Source: an uncultured Lachnoclostridium sp. (lineage in GTDB: Bacteria; Bacillota; Clostridia; Lachnospirales; Lachnospiraceae). Taken from it: 41,320 nt of DNA. Below, one piece after another: positions 22,031 through 28,666 of this stretch. The stretch lies in the NCBI GenBank assembly GCA_947369165.1, contig CANBKJ010000018.1, positions 1 to 41,320 of the forward strand, in the 5' to 3' direction. Below the pieces are notes generated by a model. That model searched no databases, was not told where the DNA came from, and saw only the letters and a program-made list of their open reading frames with translations. Position numbers and translations under genes: made by a program. How positions within the stretch are numbered: position 1 is the first letter of the stretch; each line of letters starts with the position of its first letter.

Positions 22031-23163
22031 TTACATATGGCAGTCTACTATGGCCAAAACTGTCCCATCGTCCAGACCATCAATAAACTGCTCCAGTTCA
22101 TCTTCCCACTCCGCATTATCCTCAAGCCTGCTGTTTTCGCCGTCCGGAATAAAACAGTCTGCCGTATTCCAGACACCCTCCTGCAGAAATGCGTAGAGAT
22201 CGATCGGGTATTTTTTCTTCTGAGTTTTCTACACCGTTGCAGATACTCAGCCTCCGTCTCGCCTTTGTGATACACAATCTCTCCCAATGCCCAGATACCG
22301 TCTTCCTCAATCCTGCCATACAATCCATCGGACAGGGTTCCGGTTTTAAAGGCATGAACCAGCTTGGCATAACGCTGTTTTTCCTGCTTCAGTTCCCAGT
22401 CATACATGACCTGCCATGCAATGTCTTTTTTTCTGGCTGCGCAGGTCCAGCGATACCCTTCCGGGGCTTTCCTTTCCTCATCCCCGCAGGCCCAACTCCG
22501 ATCCGCAATGCCATATTCCGTACAGTCCTCTCTTACCAGAAACATGTCCGGCCAGCGTCCGCCAATGGAATACCAGTCATAAAAGGCATTCGGGTTATAA
22601 TAATACCCATAAGCATCCTGATCTTCCCAGTAAGGAATGCCGTATTCTTCCCTGACAAATTCCCCAAAGGATTTGTAAAATTTTGAATACGGAACATGTT
22701 CTATGACCTGCATCTTTTTACACTTCTTTGTGCGCTTTCGGTGATGCAGTGGTCCCCAGTTCCTCTCATACAGCTTTCCGTCCATAATCTCATATTTACG
22801 GCAGACGGCGTACTGGTGCTCTGCAAGAACCGTTCCATTGGGAAAACGAACCAGATTCACGGTCTCATTTTCATACGTTTCCCGGTACTCCTCCGTCTTA
22901 TCTTCAAACTCCAGATACTCCGGGTTTTCTGTATCGCAATAAAAAGGTTCCATAACGGCATCCACTTCATCTGCCATCCTGTTAGAAAACGCAGTGCTCC
23001 GCATGTTTACCTCTGACTGGTATATATCCAGCATAGCGTGAGGCCCCTGATTTTCCTTCTTTTTTTCTTCCAGTTCCTGTATTAGTTTTGCAGCCCCGGC
23101 TGCCCTGGCCATATCTTCCTCACAGTATTCGATCTCCATCGTTATCAATGTCGCATAATGCAT
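22031..23163 (-). CDS. NPN-DWY-GGRW motif protein, read through a -1 frame change near 22213
   Basis: AAAGGAGG lies 8 nt before ATG 23163 (the frame extends to 23301 without reason). The body contains YYYNPNAFYDWYSIGGRWPDM, a motif I recall from uncharacterised phage and ICE proteins; function unknown. Zero-frame translation runs to 22048 with a basic, Ser/Arg-rich tail. Shifting -1 at the run A AAA AAT (22216-22210) instead gives KYPIDLYAFLQEGVW... and an acidic end ...DDGTVLAIVDCHM stopping at 22031, directly before the methyltransferase ribosome site. That tail looks far more like the native one. It is either a programmed frameshift, a real mutation or a sequencing error in a homopolymer. 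Confidence 0.6.
22210..22216 (-). other. Slippery heptamer A-AAA-AAT
   Basis: In the zero frame the minus strand reads AGA AAA AAT, so the heptamer fits the X-XXY-YYZ rule for -1 slippage. After slipping, the next codon is TAC of the plausible C-terminal frame. No obvious stimulatory stem or internal Shine-Dalgarno was noticed nearby. Confidence 0.5.
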
Positions 23164-23187
23164 ACTCTTGTCCTCCTTTTGAAAAAA

Positions 23188-23270
23188 GGACAGCCGTATA
23201 TAGAAAATCATGGCAACAGAAACAGCAGTCTGTTTTCTGTACCATAAAATTTCTGAACATACTGCTGTCC
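23188..23270 (-). terminator. Terminator-like structure inside the transfer operon
   Basis: GGACAGC (23270-23264) pairs with GCTGTCC (23194-23188) followed by TTTTTT, closing a 69-nt loop with an inner ACAGAAA/TTTCTGT hairpin (23216-23240). It lies between the acidic protein stop and the next ribosome site, so it could be an attenuator or a processing site. Confidence 0.5.
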
Positions 23271-23273
23271 CTG

Positions 23274-24011
23274 TCATATTATTATCATAATTTCCGTACA
23301 CGTTTTCTGCACATAACAGAGCTGCACAGGCAACTTCATATTAATGCCCTGTACTTCATATCGTAATTGAATTACTTTGTAACTTTCTTTTTCAGCTTCG
23401 GTTTCGGCAACCAAGTGCCCGTCAATGGCAAGGACCTGCGACGGAGCCGGTCTGACAGAAGCACTGCTTTTTCCTCCTCTTCGGCGTCCTCTGCCTTCAC
23501 CGGGAACCTGAGCTTCCTGTTTTTTTGCCTCTGTGCCAGACTGGTTCTGCTTTGCCTTATTTTTTTTGGCATTCCTCATGGCATCTGCAGTATCCACTGC
23601 CTGAGCTTCCTCTGTGTCAGACTGGCTCTGCTCTTCAGAACTCCCGGAAGAATCTAACGCGTCTTCCGACGGATACACTTCCCCTTCGGGGGATTCTATA
23701 TCAGTCTGGGGAGTTTCTTCACCTCCTCCTACTTCCTCTGTTTCCTGAGCCGTCTCTGTATCAGACTGGCTCTCATCATCCATATTTTCATCTCGACCTT
23801 CTGATCCGGCTGATGCCGTCTGTTCACCATCCGGATTCTGTGGTTCAATCTGGGAAATCTCTTCCCCGGCGTTTTCACCTTCGGCACCCTCCGGACTTTT
23901 TTTGTCTGAATCTGACAAAACTGCCTCCGTCTGCTCCTCTATGCCCTTGTCCATGGTTTCTTCTGATTTTTGTTCCACTGCTTCTGGTTTTTCTGCTTTC
24001 TTTCTTGGCAT
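23274..24011 (-). CDS. Acidic, low-complexity protein of the transfer operon
   Basis: 245 aa, start ATG 24011 with AAAAGGAGG upstream (the open frame extends to 24227 but overlaps the coupling-protein gene). Residues 10-150 are extremely Glu/Asp/Ser rich and certainly disordered, with repeats SQSDTETAQ (81-89), SQSDTEEAQ (129-137) and QSGTEAKKQEAQ. At DNA level the repeats are three copies of a 16-bp stretch at 23529-23544, 23610-23625 and 23754-23769. A basic patch GRGRRRGGKSS follows, then a short ordered-looking end. No known family; it may act as a charge-based chaperone or DNA mimic. Confidence 0.65.
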   Translation of the reverse strand: MPRKKAEKPEAVEQKSEETMDKGIEEQTEAVLSDSDKKSPEGAEGENAGEEISQIEPQNPDGEQTASAGSEGRDENMDDESQSDTETAQETEEVGGGEETPQTDIESPEGEVYPSEDALDSSGSSEEQSQSDTEEAQAVDTADAMRNAKKNKAKQNQSGTEAKKQEAQVPGEGRGRRRGGKSSASVRPAPSQVLAIDGHLVAETEAEKESYKVIQLRYEVQGINMKLPVQLCYVQKTCTEIMIII

Positions 24012-24090
24012 TATATTCCTCCTTTTTCTGTTTGCCTTGTTTTGTTTCCATAAAAAAAAGCACCTCTTTTGAGATGCCGGTTCATCGCTG

Positions 24091-26004
24091 TTAAAAATTC
24101 GCTGGCGGCTGTGCCGAACGGTACAGGCTTTTCTTTTTATGCGCCAATTTATCTTCCTCCTTTCTCTCCACCCGGAGTGTCGTCCTCCTTTCCGGCTGGG
24201 GCACTTCCCCCACCTCCTTCCCCTCAAAGCCAGTCTGGGGGAATCCTGCCAGACTCACCTGCGGCTGGTAATCCATAATCGAAGTGCTGGTCATCTGAGC
24301 TACCATCGGATGCTTTGTGTAATCCAGCTTATTTAATTTCAGGATATTGCACCCCCTGATGATACATAGCAGTTCTGTATTCGGCAGACGCAACACCTCA
24401 TCCGAGGTAAGCAGCTTCCTCCTGCCCTGCCCTTGGGTCTGGCGATACTGGGGAATAACCTGTGCCAGTGCTATTGTCTGTCTGGTCGTCATCGTGGAAC
24501 TCACCTCAATGCTCATCTCCCCGCTGCGCCCGGAAAAATACTCTGCCGTCACGTCATCCGTGCAGCCAAGCATCAGCTGGATGTCGCAGTTGCCGATAAT
24601 TTCAGCCCACAGGTTGTTGCCATAGCGGTTCTGCAACTGCCCCAGGCTCTGCACCGCCATCATCACCCGGATGTCCCTGGAACGGATGACACTTAATGAC
24701 CTAGCAAAATCCGAACCGTCTGCCGCCCCGCCAATCCGTCCGATGTTGTTAAACTCATCTAAGATTAGGTTCACCGGGATGTCGCAGTGCCCGCCCGGTC
24801 TCGCATCGGCATACCGGGTCAGTTTGATAAACATCAGTGAAAAAAACAGCGACGAGAGGAACGCCATCGTGGTGTCCTGGTCACTCAGAATAATATAATA
24901 GGCACATTTTCTGCTTCCCGGTGCGGCAAGGTCAATGTCAGACCGGCTTGTGATTCCCTGCACCTCTTTATTCTGAAGTACCTGCAGCCTCGTGCCAAGC
25001 CCCTGTATGATACCGGAACGCACCGTGTCACTGGACTGGGCAAACAAGTTATAGGATGCCCTTGCCGGATGCTCAAGCGGCAGTTTTTCAAACAGTGCCG
25101 TCAGCTGCCTCTCGGTATTGCGGGTCAGCATCTGGTAGACTGCCGGAAGATGCTTCTTGTCCGGACTGCGGCTGGGGTCCAAATCCACTAACAGAATCAG
25201 TGCCTTTAAAAGATTGCCCTCTCCATTGTCCCAGAAGTGGTCGCCCTTGCCGTTACTGGTGTTGCCGATAATGATGTTCGTCAGCATCTGAGCCATCAGG
25301 GTATTCCCCTGTAAGTCTGACATGCAGTTCCAGGAATCCCCATGCTCCGGATTGACCAGGTTAAAGACCCTGACTTCATATCCAGCCTGCCGGTACATCT
25401 CTGAAGTGTCATTGTACAGCTCGGCCTTGGGATCGGTTATAACCACCGACTCGCCACGCTTCAATGCCTGAAACAAGGCATTTCTTATAACGGCTCTCGA
25501 TTTCATGGTACCGGAGGCACCAAATACAGCGATATGTCGGTTCAGTCTGGTGTCCTTTGGCATACAGACCGTCTTTCCCTCATACTCACCTAAAATCACC
25601 CCCTCTGCTTTTTCCGGCGTCGTCACCTCCATGATTTCCTTTAACTCTTTTTCACTCATCCATGTGGCAGTGCCGTAAGTCCCTGTCTTGCTTTCTTTAA
25701 ATCCCCTCGGATCATACTCACTGCCATCAAACTTATCGTGGAACCGGATATACAGAACCACTGCCGCACCAATCAGTATGACTGTAAGCATCCCCTTTAG
25801 GCCATTGATTGTGAAGGCGTGATAAAAACAGACCAGTATGTTCCAGTCTGGCGGTTTCATCGCCTCCTCTCCGGCTATGCCATCCCCGCCAAGCCATGCC
25901 TGGTAATTTGCAGTCACCTGCCCCAGGATTCCGCCCAGATACAGCAGTCCTGCCAATCCCAGTATGACAGCAAGCACAATACATGCTCTTCCTTTTTTAT
26001 CCAA
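24091..26004 (-). CDS. VirD4/TraG-type coupling protein (type IV secretion ATPase)
   Basis: About 637 aa. Two N-terminal membrane helices (about residues 5-30 and 70-90), then the T4CP ATPase: Walker A GASGTMKS (162-169), Walker B VNLILDEFNNIG, and the RDIRVMMAVQSLGQL and GNCDIQLMLGCTD stretches typical of VirD4. It recruits the relaxase-DNA complex to the mating channel. The frame opens at a GTG at 26028 without a ribosome site; AAGGAGG lies 7 nt before a TTG at 26004, so a TTG start is proposed. This is the CD1115-like subgroup of Firmicute elements. Confidence 0.92.
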   Translation of the reverse strand: MDKKGRACIVLAVILGLAGLLYLGGILGQVTANYQAWLGGDGIAGEEAMKPPDWNILVCFYHAFTINGLKGMLTVILIGAAVVLYIRFHDKFDGSEYDPRGFKESKTGTYGTATWMSEKELKEIMEVTTPEKAEGVILGEYEGKTVCMPKDTRLNRHIAVFGASGTMKSRAVIRNALFQALKRGESVVITDPKAELYNDTSEMYRQAGYEVRVFNLVNPEHGDSWNCMSDLQGNTLMAQMLTNIIIGNTSNGKGDHFWDNGEGNLLKALILLVDLDPSRSPDKKHLPAVYQMLTRNTERQLTALFEKLPLEHPARASYNLFAQSSDTVRSGIIQGLGTRLQVLQNKEVQGITSRSDIDLAAPGSRKCAYYIILSDQDTTMAFLSSLFFSLMFIKLTRYADARPGGHCDIPVNLILDEFNNIGRIGGAADGSDFARSLSVIRSRDIRVMMAVQSLGQLQNRYGNNLWAEIIGNCDIQLMLGCTDDVTAEYFSGRSGEMSIEVSSTMTTRQTIALAQVIPQYRQTQGQGRRKLLTSDEVLRLPNTELLCIIRGCNILKLNKLDYTKHPMVAQMTSTSIMDYQPQVSLAGFPQTGFEGKEVGEVPQPERRTTLRVERKEEDKLAHKKKSLYRSAQPPANF

Positions 26005-26047
26005 GTCCGTCCCTCCTTCCCATCGCACAACCTGTGTCAGTCTGACA

Positions 26048-27184
26048 TCAATCCGCCTGTACCATCTCTGCCTCCAGCAGCTCCATCCCGATGATCTTGT
26101 ATTCTACCCTGCCTCCAAGATATTTCCTAAGAAACCCCAGCTGGTGCGGGTAGCAGACCACCTCGTACCTTCCATCACCTCCTGTTACCGCCTCCTGAAA
26201 CCGGATAAGCCTTGCCAGGTCACTGTCCAGATGCGAAAACACATACACGCCATCCACAAAAGCGTCATACTCAAATATGCCTTTATCGAATGCCAGGCTC
26301 TCTTCGTCAAACAACGCTTCCTGCATTTTTCTTTTCCAGTCTGGGAGCAGGAGCAGGCTTAACTGGCGGACTCCCATTTCATTCATGGCGATAAAATAAA
26401 TATGCTTATAAATCCCGTCAAACCGGAACTCCAGCCGTCTGCTCTCCTCTGAGGCAAGCAGCGTCTTTACCGCCACCTCGTAAGACTCACCTAACAGAAC
26501 CGCTGAATCCACTTCCGAAACCTCGGCATTCATCCTGCCGATCTCCATCAGGCTGTGCAGAGCTTTGAACTCTCCCATACCACTCCATTTCATAGCGCTT
26601 GCCCTGGTATTGTAGACCGCATAACAGCCTCCGGGGGAAAACACAGCCCCTGCCATGCGGGTAAACATGGTTTTGTTCATCTCCGCTCCGCCCACTTTTT
26701 TGATGTCCTTCGCCAGATAAAATACGGGATTCTCTGGCACGATCTGATATAATCCTTTGTTTTGTAACCGGGGCAACATAAAGGGGCGCACCTCCAGACC
26801 GGCTTTCATGCACAGAGCCGCTGCTTCCGCAACCCGGTGATGCCGCTCTCTGTGTGCCTTATCTCCCGGAAACCTGTGGTTCCAGAAAGAACGCATGTAA
26901 TACCCATATGCCTCCGGATGCAACCATCCCAGTATGACAAGACCAGCCTTATAAAACCGGATGGATTTCTCCCGGCCTTTTCCTGTTATGGTCAGCAAGC
27001 GACATGTATGCTCCTCCCCTGTCTCATCATTGCGAAACGTCTGAGCCACGGTCAGCCTGTGAACCAGCTCCTTCATCACCCGCTCCTTACCGAGCAGATG
27101 AAGGGAGTGTGTCGGATATTCCCCCACAAAAGACAGCAGGGTAACGAGACGATGCACATGGCTCTTTGCGGAGAAATGTATCAT
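26048..27184 (-). CDS. Winged-helix / replication-relaxation-like ICE protein
   Basis: 378 aa. The N-terminal 90 residues look like a winged helix (LVTLLSFVGEYPTHSLHLLGKERVMKELVHRL) followed by a domain with conserved-looking HHRVAEAAALCMKAGLEVRP, the layout of replication-relaxation/MobC-like accessory proteins of Firmicute elements. The C-terminus is an alpha/beta domain with a predicted strand-rich end. The start at 27184 overlaps the previous stop (ATGA) and has only a weak ribosome site, implying coupling. It may bind oriT or regulate mobilisation; the assignment is tentative. Confidence 0.6.
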   Translation of the reverse strand: MIHFSAKSHVHRLVTLLSFVGEYPTHSLHLLGKERVMKELVHRLTVAQTFRNDETGEEHTCRLLTITGKGREKSIRFYKAGLVILGWLHPEAYGYYMRSFWNHRFPGDKAHRERHHRVAEAAALCMKAGLEVRPFMLPRLQNKGLYQIVPENPVFYLAKDIKKVGGAEMNKTMFTRMAGAVFSPGGCYAVYNTRASAMKWSGMGEFKALHSLMEIGRMNAEVSEVDSAVLLGESYEVAVKTLLASEESRRLEFRFDGIYKHIYFIAMNEMGVRQLSLLLLPDWKRKMQEALFDEESLAFDKGIFEYDAFVDGVYVFSHLDSDLARLIRFQEAVTGGDGRYEVVCYPHQLGFLRKYLGGRVEYKIIGMELLEAEMVQAD

Positions 27185-27420
27185 GGCGGCTCACCACCGA
27201 ACCGAAGCAAACGGCAGGTACGAGCCGAAGCGTTGTTATGAATGATTCCGACAACGTGACTGCTCTCTTTGTCGGATTTTCGCTCCGCTCGCCTGAAAAT
27301 CCCCGAAACCAGTAGCCTCCGCACATATTTCTCCCATATGTCATTTTGGTCTGCCAAAACAGCCCCGTTTTTACATATCTTTTTTAGCAGCTTCCGGCAG
27401 CTTTTCATGCCCATTTTCAC
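27181..27420 (-). CDS. Small basic ORF between DUF6100-like and replication-relaxation-like genes
   Basis: 79 aa if the GTG at 27420 is used (GAGGGGG 6 nt upstream); it overlaps the preceding gene by 50 nt and ends in an ATGA overlap with the next start. Arg/Lys-rich; the C-terminus is SARTCRLLRFGGEPP. The DNA contains the dyad GGATTTTC/GAAAATCC (27274-27281, 27295-27302). The coupling geometry favours a real gene, but the product resembles nothing I know. Confidence 0.4.
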   Translation of the reverse strand: MKMGMKSCRKLLKKICKNGAVLADQNDIWEKYVRRLLVSGIFRRAERKSDKESSHVVGIIHNNASARTCRLLRFGGEPP

Positions 27421-28084
27421 AATGTTCCCCCTCTTCGAACCCCTGATTTTCCTGTGATAACCACACCGGGAAATCTGCCTTTGGAATGACATAGACTTCC
27501 GTGCGGTCAGCCTCCCCCATCATGCTACATTCGTAATGGCTGCATACCAGCGGAGCATCATCCGGCATCACATACAGGGCCACGATATCCGATACCATGT
27601 TTGTCTCAATGTTATCGTGATCCCGCATCCTCCGTTCCGGGCGGTCACTGCTGTATACGTGGCGGTATGCCAGCACGCAGTCCGTAAAACGCACTGGCTC
27701 TTTCCCCTGAAAATATTCCTGCATGGCAGGATACAGAAAAGAACGGATATAATCCGCCGAACCGCTTCCCTTTTTTGGGAGCAGGGCGGGAATATATAAC
27801 CGAAACCACCCCTCCGCCGTAAATCCCATATCCACGGGAATACACAGTTTTATGGTATTTTCTACTTCCACTCCCGCCACGTTTGAACCAGTGTAAGCCG
27901 GAAGCACCCTTGTCAGGAGTACCAGACGCTCTGCCGTCTCTTCCAGTCTCATTGCCTGCTCATATGCCATCTGCAGCTGATGCGCCTGCCAAAAATCCCG
28001 CACCAGACTGAACTGGCTCCACAGTTTTTCTGCCTTCTTTTCCACTTTGTCCAGTACCTTTTGGAAGGAATTGTTCTGTTCCAT
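27371..28084 (-). CDS. DUF6100-like ICE accessory protein
   Basis: 237 aa. The N-terminal helical region (KVLDKVEKKAEKLWSQFSLVRDFWQAHQLQMAYEQAMRLEETAERLVLLTRVLPAYTG) is a hallmark I associate with the DUF6100 proteins of Firmicute conjugative elements. A beta-rich centre follows and the tail is charged. AGAGGAGG precedes ATG 28084 but lies inside the preceding gene, with a 125-nt out-of-frame overlap. No signal peptide or membrane helix. Function unknown; the position suggests a cytoplasmic transfer accessory. Confidence 0.65.
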   Translation of the reverse strand: MEQNNSFQKVLDKVEKKAEKLWSQFSLVRDFWQAHQLQMAYEQAMRLEETAERLVLLTRVLPAYTGSNVAGVEVENTIKLCIPVDMGFTAEGWFRLYIPALLPKKGSGSADYIRSFLYPAMQEYFQGKEPVRFTDCVLAYRHVYSSDRPERRMRDHDNIETNMVSDIVALYVMPDDAPLVCSHYECSMMGEADRTEVYVIPKADFPVWLSQENQGFEEGEHCENGHEKLPEAAKKDM

Positions 28085-28607
28085 ACACTGCCTCCTCTGA
28101 GTAAAATGTCACTTCCGGTTCTTCATTTCCCTGAAAATCCACCGTTGCAAACAGACATGGTGCTTTTGGCAGCCTTAACAAGCCCGCCATGGAAATGCGG
28201 GGAAGGACAATGATATATTTCAAGTCATCCTGTGGCTGCAGCAACTTTAACAGGTTTTCCTCCCCCTCATACAGCACCACAATCTCATATCCCACATTTT
28301 CCTTCAGGAAGAATATCTGTGACGGGTATACCGCAGGGTAATGAGCCATCGGGTCTACATAATCAATGAACTTCAACAGCACCCATACCGCAAGTATAGT
28401 TCGCTGGTCCGGCCTGCACAGGGAATCCAGCCCCACATAGTACCCACCTCCCACATCCGCAGCACGCATCTGTTTCTTTAAGTTCTTTATGATCCGTTCC
28501 GCTGTCTGTGGCGGTTTCCTTAACATTCCCATAATCTGCGTTCTGGTCAGTGCCCCATACTGGGACAGCCACTTGATCACATGTTGTTCATCTTTCAGCA
28601 GCATCAT
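27960..28607 (-). CDS. DUF5697-like winged-helix ICE protein
   Basis: 215 aa. Residues 1-60 form a winged helix (DEQHVIKWLSQYGALTRTQIMGMLRKPPQTAERIIKNLKKQM), then an alpha/beta domain with YVDPMAHYPAVYPSQIFFLKENVGYEIVVLYEGEE. It resembles the DUF5697 group in Firmicute ICEs. The last 40 residues, which overlap the next gene by 125 nt in another frame, are Gly/Ala/Gln rich and may be an unnatural read-through tail. Likely a regulator or DNA-binding accessory. Confidence 0.65.
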   Translation of the reverse strand: MMLLKDEQHVIKWLSQYGALTRTQIMGMLRKPPQTAERIIKNLKKQMRAADVGGGYYVGLDSLCRPDQRTILAVWVLLKFIDYVDPMAHYPAVYPSQIFFLKENVGYEIVVLYEGEENLLKLLQPQDDLKYIIVLPRISMAGLLRLPKAPCLFATVDFQGNEEPEVTFYSEEAVYGTEQFLPKGTGQSGKEGRKTVEPVQSGAGFLAGASAADGI

Positions 28608-28666
28608 CTCACCTCTTTTCTATGCGTATTTTCTTAAAAATGCGTATTCCGCAAAAAATACGCATT

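Noticed and set aside
23088..24094. Plus-strand frames opposite the acidic protein
   Set aside because: Mirror images of the Glu/Ser-rich repeats, no start signals.
27274..27302. Confident oriT call at the large dyad
   Set aside because: No nic-site consensus and no relaxase to match it with; kept as a speculation only.
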